From NCBI GenBank assembly GCA_963625685.1, contig CAVFTR010000013.1, forward strand, positions 1 to 48,914: 48,914 bases of DNA. The letters run 5' to 3'. Origin of the DNA: F23-B02 sp963625685 (GTDB lineage: Bacteria; Bacillota; Clostridia; Oscillospirales; Oscillospiraceae). Numbering within the stretch: the stretch's first letter is position 1; each line of letters begins with the position of its first letter. Below, in pieces: positions 34,864 through 42,586 of the stretch. Made by a program: the position numbers and the translations under genes. Below the pieces are notes generated by a model, which saw nothing but the letters and a program-made list of their open reading frames with translations, did no database searches and had not been told where the DNA came from.

Positions 34864-35434
34864 GGAAGTCCCCGAGGCAAAGGCCGCCGAAGGCGCCGCC
34901 AATAACCGCGGCGTTTTGTCCGGCGCGCACGATTATTTTGTCAACAACGTCCTCCCTGACGATATAAAGGCCTGCGTAAAGCGGATAAAATCGCCGACGC
35001 TGTATATGAGCAACCACGACGAGACCTTTATTCTCGTCCGCTCGGGCAAGGGCAGGCTCATTGTCAACGGCCTGGAGTACTCTCTGCGCCCCGATACGCT
35101 GATAAATCTCGGCCCGTTCCACCGCTACCGCTACATCCCCGCCTCCGGCAGCGAGCTGGAGATCGTTGAGACCCGCACTAATTCGGGCATATATGTCTAC
35201 ATGATCGCAAATCCGTATTTCAGTCTCGACCATTTTTCCGTTCCGTCAGAGCCGCCGGTCGTGTATCTCAAGGGCCTGTATGCCGATATCGCAAACGAGT
35301 CCATGAACGGCATTCTCGCCGAGATGGAGAAAAAATCCCCGGACCGCATAGGCCTGTGCTTCTGCTACCTGACGGACCTTTTCGGGCTGATAACGGAAAA
35401 GCTGTCAAAGGACCCGTCGAAAAAGCAGCCCTGA
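34856..35434 (+). CDS. Stand-alone AraC-type cupin sensor protein without DNA-binding domain
   Basis: A 192-residue protein whose ATG (34856, GGAGG upstream) overlaps the end of the AraC gene by eight bases. It resembles the N-terminal sensor of the preceding regulator: FILVRSGKGRLIVNGLEYSL then RPDTLINLGPFHRYRYIPAS align with FIVVRSGCGNFVINGEEFPV and following. It ends after the sensor and a short helix (LFGLITEKL) with no helix-turn-helix. It could bind the inducer and form a dimer with the AraC protein, modulating it, or be a remnant of a duplication. The first ~30 residues are Ala/Glu-rich and probably disordered. Confidence 0.75.
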   Translation: MAKEVPEAKAAEGAANNRGVLSGAHDYFVNNVLPDDIKACVKRIKSPTLYMSNHDETFILVRSGKGRLIVNGLEYSLRPDTLINLGPFHRYRYIPASGSELEIVETRTNSGIYVYMIANPYFSLDHFSVPSEPPVVYLKGLYADIANESMNGILAEMEKKSPDRIGLCFCYLTDLFGLITEKLSKDPSKKQP

Positions 35435-35488
35435 CTGTCCGGGATCCTGTACAGGATAATTCATTTTTACAAATCAAAATCACTTTAA

Positions 35489-35527
35489 AAATCAAAACCT
35501 TCGTATTAACGAGGGTTTTGATTTTTT
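35489..35527 (+). terminator. Terminator after the cupin gene
   Basis: Inverted repeat AAATCAAAACC/GGTTTTGATTT extended by an imperfect inner stem, followed by seven T. It closes the AraC-cupin unit. Confidence 0.85.
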
Positions 35528-35572
35528 TGCGGTGATCCGCACCGCGAAAAGCCGCGGCACGGTGTAGAGCAT

Positions 35573-35700
35573 TGTTAATTATTGCGCATAACAGTGTTTG
35601 CCGGTCTTCAATTTTTGTCGGTAATAACCGAATAAAAGTGTAAAGAAAAGCCCTGAAGCGCCGGACTCACTATGTTAAAATATTATCGTTCCATAACATA
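35573..35700 (+). promoter_or_regulatory. Control region of the plus-strand bai operon (upstream of baiA)
   Basis: The 348-base gap before baiA holds three inverted repeats: TGTTA-N11-TAACA (35573-35593), TCGGT-AATA-ACCGA (35618-35631) and TATGTTA-N16-TAACATA (35671-35700). The last one overlaps TAAAAT (35676-35681), which has only a weak -35 (CTGAAG, 35653-35658), as in activator-dependent promoters. The spacer contains TCGTTCCATAACAT (35686-35699), identical to 14 bases in the baiCD/baiH region. These are candidate binding sites for the AraC regulator. Confidence 0.6.
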
Positions 35701-35782
35701 GCAATACCGGTAATACTGATCCGGAGCAGCGGGAAGGCTCCGGAAAAACGTAAAAAACTCGTATTAAGAAAGGAATAGCAAA

Positions 35783-36550
35783 ATGTTTGAAAATGAATTC
35801 AGCGGTAAGGTAGTATTGGTCACCGGCGGCAGCCGCGGCATCGGCTTTGCCACGGTCAAGGGTTTTCTCGCAGCGGGCGCAAAGGTGTATTTCCTCAGCC
35901 ACTATGAAGAGACCGGCGCAAAGGCTCTGGCTGCTCTCAAGGAGATAAACCCCGACTACGAGGTCATGACCAAGGCCATCGACCTGTGCGATTACAAGGC
36001 CGTTCAGGAGCTGTACAAGGAGATCGAGGCAAAGTGGGGCCGTCTTGACGTGCTCGTGAACAATGCCGGCATCGACTCCAGCACCTGGCTGACCAAGCTC
36101 AAGCAGTCCGAGTGGGATTCCGTATGCGACCTGAACATGAAGGCTCCCTACACCATGAGCAAGTACGCCATTCCTTACCTCGTAAAGACCAAGGGCTGCA
36201 TCGTGAACACCGCCTCCGTCGCAGGCGTCCACAGCGCTCCCACCGGTCTGCCCTACCCCGCCTCCAAGGCAGGTCTTATCGCAATGACCAAGTCCATCGC
36301 TTACGCCTTTGCCAATAAGGGTGTGCGCTGCAACGCAGTCGCGCCCGGCGTCGTAGCGACCGACCTCGTTGCAAATCTTCCTCAGTTTGCAAAGGATTCC
36401 ATCGGCGACACCATCCCCATCAAGCGCTTTGCACAGCCCGAGGACATCGCAAACGGCATCATGTTCCTTTCCTCGAGCGCCGCATCCTACATAACCGGCG
36501 TCTGCCTCCAGATCGACGGCGGCTACCGCCCCAACAACCAGCCCGCATGA
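35783..36550 (+). CDS. baiA: Bile acid 3alpha-hydroxysteroid dehydrogenase, BaiA-like
   Basis: A 255-residue classical SDR. It has TGGSRGIG at 14-21, NNAG at 93-96, Ser145, Tyr158 and Lys162. Segments such as KGCIVNTASVAGVHSAPTG, YPASKAGLIAMTKSIA and NAVAPGVVATDLV are like BaiA2 of C. scindens. BaiA oxidises the 3alpha-hydroxyl of bile acyl-CoA at the start of the pathway and reduces the 3-oxo group at its end, with NAD(H). It is the first gene of the plus-strand operon, with AAAGGA before the ATG, and is followed by baiB after 78 bases. Residues for cofactor choice were not checked against the structure. Confidence 0.87.
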   Translation: MFENEFSGKVVLVTGGSRGIGFATVKGFLAAGAKVYFLSHYEETGAKALAALKEINPDYEVMTKAIDLCDYKAVQELYKEIEAKWGRLDVLVNNAGIDSSTWLTKLKQSEWDSVCDLNMKAPYTMSKYAIPYLVKTKGCIVNTASVAGVHSAPTGLPYPASKAGLIAMTKSIAYAFANKGVRCNAVAPGVVATDLVANLPQFAKDSIGDTIPIKRFAQPEDIANGIMFLSSSAASYITGVCLQIDGGYRPNNQPA

Positions 36551-36571
36551 TTTCCCCCGGCTCCGGCCGCA

Positions 36572-36603
36572 GTCAGTTCCGACAGAGGGTCAGTTCCGAC
36601 AGA
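36572..36603 (+). repeat. Tandem direct repeat between baiA and baiB
   Basis: The 15-base sequence GTCAGTTCCGACAGA occurs twice (36572-36586 and 36589-36603) at a 17-base period. A related copy GTCAGTTTCAACACA (12 of 15 identical) lies between baiB and baiG at 38178-38192. Confidence 0.8.
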
Positions 36604-36628
36604 AATAGATCAATGGGAGTCTGCTGAT

Positions 36629-38152
36629 ATGGAGAGCACATCACACCTGAACATTTTCAATAAGGGTACGGAGAGCTTTTTTACCCCCGGCCGTCAGCTC
36701 GCGAGCATCGCGGCCGTGAAGCCGGACGAGCCGGCGCTGATATATATCTCGCCGGAGAACAGGGAGAGCGTGACGACATGGCGCGAGCTTGAGACGCTTT
36801 CCAACCGTATCGCCTGGTATCTTATAGGCCGGGGCATCGGTCCGGGCAAAAGCGTTCTCGCCGCGCTCTCCAATATCCCGACGCATATCGCGCTTGCCTT
36901 CGGCATCTGGAAGGCGGGAGCCTGCTATGTTCCCGTATCCAACCGTGCGCCGCAGCGCAACATGAGCGAGATATGCGCATGTGTATCCCCCGCTCTGGTC
37001 GTGACGAACAGGAGGCGGCCGGCCGGCTATCCCTCGCTGAGCACGGCGGAGCTGCGGGAGCTGTGCGCCCCGCTGTCGGACGAAATGCCGCCCGATATAC
37101 TCGCCGTTCCCAATCTTGCCAACTGCTCCGGCGGCACCACCGGCAAGACGAAGGTCATCCAGCAGGATATGCCTGCCGGAGAGAGCGACGAGGGATTGAG
37201 GGCATGGTTCACCGTATCCGGCATGAGCTTCGAGATGCGCCAGCTGCTGGCCGGTCCGCTCTTTCACGGAGCGCCGCATTCGGCCGCGTTCAACGGGCTC
37301 TACTGCGGCAACACGCTCGTCATGCCGTCAAGCCTTGACGCCGAGACGATCGTCAGCTGCATCAGAAAGTACCGGATAGAGTACGTTCAGATGGTGCCGA
37401 CGCTCATGCAGCGCATCATCAGGATGCCCGGCTTCTGCGCGGACGATCTTAAGAGCCTGAAGGTGCTGTGCCATACGGGCGGCGTATGCCCTGCCGACCT
37501 CAAGCGCGAATGGCTCGAGCTGCTCGGCCCCGAGCGTCTGTACGAGATATACTCGATGACCGAGTGCGTCGGCATGACCTATATCCGCGGCGACGACTGG
37601 CTCAGGCATCCGGGCAGCGTCGGCAGGATGCTCTGCGGCAGGATATCCATACGCGACGACAGCGGAAACGAGCTCCCCGCCGGGGAGACCGGCAACATAT
37701 TCATGTCCTGGGGCGACAACAGTCCCAAGGTCGAATACAGGAATATCGAGCCGATCGAAAGCGACGGCGAGGGCTTCAAAAGCGTCGGCGACATGGGCTG
37801 GGTCGACGGCGAGGGCTATCTCTACTTTGCCGACAGGCGCAGCGACATGATAGTCACCGGCGGAGAAAACGTATTCGCCGCCGAGGTGGAGAACGTGCTG
37901 AAAAAGCACCCCAGAGTCGTCGACGCCGTCGTGGTCGGGCTCCCCGACAAGGATTGGGGACACCGTATACACGCCCTTGTCGAAACGAGCGGGCCTGTGA
38001 GCTCCAAGGAGCTCATAAAATTCGCGCTCAACTATCTTCCCCCGTATAAGATCCCGAAATCAATAGAATTTACCGACCGCATCCCGCATAACGAAAACGG
38101 GAAGGTCGTGCGCAGCCGGATCATCGAGGAAAGCCTGAAAAAGGGCTTCTGA
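36629..38152 (+). CDS. baiB: Bile acid CoA ligase BaiB
   Basis: A 507-residue ATP-dependent acyl-CoA synthetase (ANL superfamily), close to the usual BaiB length of about 520. The phosphate-binding motif is CSGGTTGKTKVI (near 168-179), the A5-type motif YEIYSMTECVG (near 307-317), the hinge region VGDMGWVDGEGYLYFADRRS then DMIVTGGENV, and the catalytic Lys in HNENGKVVRSRI near the C-terminus. It activates free primary bile acids as CoA thioesters using ATP, the entry step of 7alpha-dehydroxylation. It is second in the plus-strand operon; in C. scindens it is first. Confidence 0.88.
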   Translation: MESTSHLNIFNKGTESFFTPGRQLASIAAVKPDEPALIYISPENRESVTTWRELETLSNRIAWYLIGRGIGPGKSVLAALSNIPTHIALAFGIWKAGACYVPVSNRAPQRNMSEICACVSPALVVTNRRRPAGYPSLSTAELRELCAPLSDEMPPDILAVPNLANCSGGTTGKTKVIQQDMPAGESDEGLRAWFTVSGMSFEMRQLLAGPLFHGAPHSAAFNGLYCGNTLVMPSSLDAETIVSCIRKYRIEYVQMVPTLMQRIIRMPGFCADDLKSLKVLCHTGGVCPADLKREWLELLGPERLYEIYSMTECVGMTYIRGDDWLRHPGSVGRMLCGRISIRDDSGNELPAGETGNIFMSWGDNSPKVEYRNIEPIESDGEGFKSVGDMGWVDGEGYLYFADRRSDMIVTGGENVFAAEVENVLKKHPRVVDAVVVGLPDKDWGHRIHALVETSGPVSSKELIKFALNYLPPYKIPKSIEFTDRIPHNENGKVVRSRIIEESLKKGF

Positions 38153-38221
38153 CGCGGCTGCACGAATGGATCGACCGGTCAGTTTCAACACATAAAAATA
38201 TTGAGACTTAGGAGAAAAAAC

Positions 38222-39643
38222 ATGGCAAGCAAAAATAACGATTACATGAAAGGCTTCGTGCCGTACGCCATTGCGGCTGCGGTCCTCAGCCTCTGCGGCG
38301 GCTTCACGGCCTCCGTTCCCACCGCAATAACCACCGCATGGGATGCTGACACCTCTCTTACGTTCATCACCCTTGCATATTCTCTGGCCGCCGCCGCAAT
38401 GGCGCCCATCATGGGCAAGCTCGGCGGCGCTATCGGGCGCAGAAAGGTCCTGCTCGGCGCAATGTGCATCTACACCGTCGGCCAGGCGCTTATCGCGATC
38501 TGCCCGCAGAACATCCCGCTCCTGCTCGTGTTCCGCTTCATGGTCGGTATCGGCGCTGCCGGTATCGCGCCCGTCGTAATGGCCTACATCATGACCGAGT
38601 TCCCGCCCGAGAAAATGGGCCAGGGCTTCACCATCTACATGGCTCTTGCCTGCGGCATGGTCATCTTCGGACCGACCCTCGGCGGCATCGTCATGAAGCT
38701 CATCGGCACTGCCGACGCATGGCGCATAGTCATGTGGATCTGCGTGGCGCTGTGCGTCATCTCCCTGGCCATCTGCTTTGCGAAGGTCAAGGACAACCCC
38801 AATGTGCCCAAGGGCTCCATGAAGGGCTTTGACTGGGCGGGCGCTGCCTTCGTTCTGCTCATGTTCGGCGCGCTCGTCTGCGTTCCCACCTTCGGTCAGC
38901 AGGACGGCTGGGTCAATGTCACGACTCTCGCAGCCGTCGGCGTCGCCGTCGTCTCCCTGCTCATCCTCTTCGCGGTCGAGAAGAAATCCGCAAGCCCCAT
39001 CCTCAACGGCAAATTCATAAAGCGCAAGAACTTCGTTCTCCCCGTTATAGTCATGTTCCTCACCCAGGGCCTTATGACCGCCTGCCTCACCGAGATCATC
39101 CGCTTCGGCTACGCCATCGACAAGGCCTCCGTCGCCGCTGTCGCAATGAGCATCGAGTACCTCGGCATGGCTATCGGCACCATCGTTCTCGGACCCATGG
39201 CCGACAAGAAGGAGCCCAGGATCATCGCCGTTATCGCGCTCGTATTCGTCGCCATCGGCTCGGGCATCATGCTCCTCATCGGCGAGACCGCAGGTCTGCT
39301 CACCATGGGCGGCGCGCTGTTCTTCGTCGGTCTCGGCCTCGGCGGCAATACGACCATCTTCATGAAGGTCGCGCTCTCCGGCGTCGCTCCCACGGAGTCG
39401 GCCTCCGCTTCCGGCACCTTCAACGTATTCAAGGATATGTGCTCTCCCTTCGGAGTTGCCATCTTCGTCCCCATGTTCGTCACCGGCATGGCGGCCAAGG
39501 CGCAGACCGGCATGGCAGTCCCCGCGGCAGCCGTCAGCGCGCTGCACTCCGTGGCGCTCGTCCAGCTTGCCTGCGTCGTAGTCGGCATCGTAGTATGCTT
39601 CATGCTGCCCACCGTGCACGCAAAGGCAGATGCCAAGAACTGA
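38222..39643 (+). CDS. baiG: Bile acid transporter BaiG (MFS, DHA2-like)
   Basis: A 473-residue major facilitator with about 14 hydrophobic segments, similar in size to BaiG (477). The ATG at 38222 follows AGGAG; a start at 38201 would lie upstream of that site. The loop between helices 2 and 3 has the MFS signature as GGAIGRRKVLLGA (near 67-79), and PVVMAYIMTEFPPEKMGQGF follows helix 4. BaiG imports unconjugated primary bile acids with protons. It sits between baiB and the baiF paralogues. Annotation as BaiG relies on fold plus operon position; MFS proteins are too alike for certainty about substrate. Confidence 0.85.
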   Translation: MASKNNDYMKGFVPYAIAAAVLSLCGGFTASVPTAITTAWDADTSLTFITLAYSLAAAAMAPIMGKLGGAIGRRKVLLGAMCIYTVGQALIAICPQNIPLLLVFRFMVGIGAAGIAPVVMAYIMTEFPPEKMGQGFTIYMALACGMVIFGPTLGGIVMKLIGTADAWRIVMWICVALCVISLAICFAKVKDNPNVPKGSMKGFDWAGAAFVLLMFGALVCVPTFGQQDGWVNVTTLAAVGVAVVSLLILFAVEKKSASPILNGKFIKRKNFVLPVIVMFLTQGLMTACLTEIIRFGYAIDKASVAAVAMSIEYLGMAIGTIVLGPMADKKEPRIIAVIALVFVAIGSGIMLLIGETAGLLTMGGALFFVGLGLGGNTTIFMKVALSGVAPTESASASGTFNVFKDMCSPFGVAIFVPMFVTGMAAKAQTGMAVPAAAVSALHSVALVQLACVVVGIVVCFMLPTVHAKADAKN

Positions 39644-39682
39644 TAAAGGCTTAAATAAACGATTCAAGAAAGGAATTTCTCA

Positions 39683-41041
39683 ATGAAACAGATCGACAAC
39701 AAGCTGACTCAGAAATTCAACGAGTATCCCGAGTTCGGCGTTCTCAAGGGCGTCAAGGTGTTCGTTACCGGCACCAACATCGCCGGTCCCTTCGCCGGCT
39801 CCCTTATGGCCGAGATGGGCGCGCAGGTCCTCCAGGCCGAGGCTCCCACCATCGCATGCCAGACCCGCGGCACGCTTGCATGGTCCCAGAATCACCGCAA
39901 CGAATACTCCATCACCATCAACTCCGCCTCCCCCGCCGGCAAGAAGATCTTCCTCAAGTGCATCGAGTGGGCGGATATATGGATCGAGGCAGGCCGTCCC
40001 GGCTCCTACGCAAAGCGCGGCCTCACCGACGAGGTGTGCTGGAAGCACAACAAGGCTCTCTCGATAGTGCACGTCTCCGGCTACGGCCAGTTCGGCCCGT
40101 CCAAGAGCAAGCCCTCCTACGATGTATCCGGTCAGGCGATGGGCGGCTACATGTACATGAACGGCGTATCCCCCACCTCCGGCCCTCTGAAGGTCAACCC
40201 CTATCTCTCCGACTACATCACCGCCTACAACGCCTGCATCTGCGCGATGGCCGGCTACATCAACGCCAAGAACTGCGGCGAGGGCGATTCCTGCGACGTG
40301 GCGCAGTACGACACCATGTTCCGTCTGCTGGATAACTACCCCGCCAACTGGTTCAACAAGGGCTATCCCAAGCAGGGCGAGCCCGTGCCCTTCCGCACCG
40401 GCAACAAGAGCGATATGGCCGCCTGCTTCTCCTTCTATGACACCAAGGAGGGCAACGCCATGTTCGTCGCCATCGTCGGTCAGGGCCCCGTCGAGCGCGG
40501 CTATCCCATCATCGGCATGCCCAAGCCCGGCACCAGCCCCGAGGTGCCCAAGGACTGCACCGGCTTCCCTCTGTTCGACCCGCGCGGCAAGAAGGCCGAC
40601 GAGCTGTGCGCAAAGTTCTGCGCAGAGCGCACCTGCGACGAGCTTGAAGAGATCTTCAACAAGGCCGGCATCCCCTGCCAGAGAGCCTACGGCCCGGCGG
40701 ATATAGAGAAGGACCCCCAGTATGAAGCCCGCGAAAACATCGTCGAATGGGACGACCAGTGCTTCGGCCGCATGAAGGGCATCGGCCTGACCAACATCTT
40801 CAAGAAGAACCCCTCCCAGATCGTCGCCTCCGCCCCCTGCTTCGGCGAGCACAACCGCGACGTCCTCGAAAGCTTCGGCTACACCGAGGAGGAGATCGAC
40901 GCTCTGTACAAGAAGGGCGAGCTCGCGACCTGGACCCCCGCGGATACCGCAAAGAAGAAGAACTTCGTCGAATGGAAATTCTTCTGGGATCCCGAGAGGC
41001 AGGCAAAGCGCATCGGTCTTGAGTATCCTCCCAAGAAGTAA
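39683..41041 (+). CDS. baiF: Bile acid CoA transferase BaiF-like, copy 1
   Basis: A 452-residue CaiB/BaiF class III CoA transferase. Family blocks: FGVLKGVKVFVTGTNIAGPF (about 18-37), WADIWIEAGRPGSYAKRGLT, VHVSGYGQFGP, YDVSGQAMGGYMYMNG, NPYLSDY with Asp177 as the likely nucleophile, and GEGDSCDVAQYDTMFRLLD. The C-terminal half shows GIGLTNIFKKNPSQIVASAP like BaiF. It should move CoA from a dehydroxylated product to a primary bile acid, replacing the ATP cost of BaiB. AAAGGA precedes the ATG. The next gene encodes a close paralogue. Confidence 0.85.
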   Translation: MKQIDNKLTQKFNEYPEFGVLKGVKVFVTGTNIAGPFAGSLMAEMGAQVLQAEAPTIACQTRGTLAWSQNHRNEYSITINSASPAGKKIFLKCIEWADIWIEAGRPGSYAKRGLTDEVCWKHNKALSIVHVSGYGQFGPSKSKPSYDVSGQAMGGYMYMNGVSPTSGPLKVNPYLSDYITAYNACICAMAGYINAKNCGEGDSCDVAQYDTMFRLLDNYPANWFNKGYPKQGEPVPFRTGNKSDMAACFSFYDTKEGNAMFVAIVGQGPVERGYPIIGMPKPGTSPEVPKDCTGFPLFDPRGKKADELCAKFCAERTCDELEEIFNKAGIPCQRAYGPADIEKDPQYEARENIVEWDDQCFGRMKGIGLTNIFKKNPSQIVASAPCFGEHNRDVLESFGYTEEEIDALYKKGELATWTPADTAKKKNFVEWKFFWDPERQAKRIGLEYPPKK

Positions 41042-41059
41042 AAGCAACGCATAATTAAC

Positions 41060-41103
41060 GATAAGCTGCCATTACCGACCGTTTCGCCGTATGGCAGCTT
41101 ATC
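41060..41103 (+). other. Intra-operon stem-loop between the two baiF paralogues
   Basis: A perfect 13-bp stem GATAAGCTGCCAT/ATGGCAGCTTATC with an 18-base loop and no following T run. It looks like an mRNA-stability or processing hairpin more than a terminator. Confidence 0.6.
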
Positions 41104-41136
41104 TTGAAATATGATCTCAAAAGGAGGCGGAAGCAT

Positions 41137-42504
41137 ATGAGTTTCAAAAAAATCGACTGCAAGCTCACGCAGAGGTTCAATGAATATCCCGACTTCGGCG
41201 TTCTCAACGATGTAAAGGTGTTTGTATCCGGAACCGCGATCGCCGGCCCCTTCGCCGGCTGTCTCATGGCCGAGATGGGCGCAAAGGTCCTCCAGTCGGA
41301 GGCTCCGACGATATCCTGCGGCACGCGCGGAACGACAAGCTGGTCGCAGAACCACCGCAACGAATTTTCCATCACCTGCAACCCCCGCACTCCCGCCGGG
41401 AAAAAGATATTCAAGAAATGCCTCGAGTGGGCCGATATATGGATCGAATCAAGCAAGGCCGGCACCTATGCCCGCATGGGGCTGACCGACGAGGTGTGCT
41501 GGGGTATAAACAGCAGGCTGTGCATCGTGCATGTCTCCGGCTACGGCCAGACAGGCCCGTATAGATCCAAGGCATCCTACGATGTCTCCGGTCAGGCGAT
41601 GGGCGGCTACATGTATATGAACGGCGCCTCGCCCGACTCTCCCCCGCTGAAGATAAATCCGTATCTGTCCGACTATGTCACGGCCTACAACGCCTGCATG
41701 ACGGCTCTGTCGGCATATGTCCACGCGCTCAAGACCGGCAGGGGCGAATCCTGCGACGTCGCGCAGTACGACACCATGTTCCGCCTGCTGGACAACTATC
41801 CGGTGCTTTGGTACAACAAGGGCTACCCCAAGGACGGCGAGCCCGTTCCCTACCGCACCGGCAACCGCTCCGATCTCGCCGCCTGCTTCTCGTTCTACAC
41901 CACCAAGGACAACAAGCAGCTGTTTGTCGCGATAAACGGCCCGGGCCCCGTTGAGAAGGGCTATCCCATCATCGGCGTCGGCACGCCCGGCGTCACTCCG
42001 GGTCTTCCGAAGGGCATCCCCGGCTTCCCGCTGAACATGCCCATGGGTCAGAAGGCGGACGCCGCTCTTGCAAAGTTCTGTGCAGAGCACACCTGCGACG
42101 AGCTCGAGGCGATATTCAACAAGGCAAACATCCCCAATCAGAGAGCCTACGAGCCCGGAGATATCGAAAACGATCCCCAGTACGCCGAGCGCGAGAACCT
42201 CGTCGAGTGGGAGGATCAGATATTCGGCGATATGAAGGGCATCGGCATCACCAACCGCTTCAAAAACAATCCCTCACAGATCGTCGCCTCCGCTCCCTGC
42301 TTCGGCGAGCACAACCGCGAGGTCCTGCAGTCGTTCGGATACACCGACGAGGAGATCGACGCGCTGTACAAAAAGGGCGAGATCGTCACATGGTCGCCGG
42401 CCGATACCGCGCGCAACCGTCACCTGCCCGACTGGGGCTTTTTCTGGGACACGGAGCGCCAGTGCGAGCGCATAGGCATGCAGTGGCCGCCCGAAGGCAA
42501 ATAA
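41137..42504 (+). CDS. Bile acid CoA transferase BaiF-like, copy 2
   Basis: A 455-residue paralogue of the preceding BaiF-like protein; well over half of the residues agree by eye along the full length. The start at 41137 (MSFKKIDCKLTQRFNEYPDF) follows AAGGAGG at 41121-41127; the in-frame ATG at 41104 precedes that site and is not used. Conserved blocks are VHVSGYGQTGP, NPYLSDY (nucleophile Asp), GRGESCDVAQYDTMFRLLDN and the ending FFWDTERQCERIGMQWPP. A tandem copy may differ in acceptor, for example 7alpha versus 7beta or conjugated versus free acids, or the two may form a heterodimer. It is co-transcribed with copy 1 and the SDR downstream. Confidence 0.85.
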   Translation: MSFKKIDCKLTQRFNEYPDFGVLNDVKVFVSGTAIAGPFAGCLMAEMGAKVLQSEAPTISCGTRGTTSWSQNHRNEFSITCNPRTPAGKKIFKKCLEWADIWIESSKAGTYARMGLTDEVCWGINSRLCIVHVSGYGQTGPYRSKASYDVSGQAMGGYMYMNGASPDSPPLKINPYLSDYVTAYNACMTALSAYVHALKTGRGESCDVAQYDTMFRLLDNYPVLWYNKGYPKDGEPVPYRTGNRSDLAACFSFYTTKDNKQLFVAINGPGPVEKGYPIIGVGTPGVTPGLPKGIPGFPLNMPMGQKADAALAKFCAEHTCDELEAIFNKANIPNQRAYEPGDIENDPQYAERENLVEWEDQIFGDMKGIGITNRFKNNPSQIVASAPCFGEHNREVLQSFGYTDEEIDALYKKGEIVTWSPADTARNRHLPDWGFFWDTERQCERIGMQWPPEGK

Positions 42505-42586
42505 ACCGGCGCGCGGACGTCTGCGGCGCGCAGCGCCCCGCCGCGGCTGCCGCGCAAGGCATAACAATTCAGCAAAGGAGAACTAA

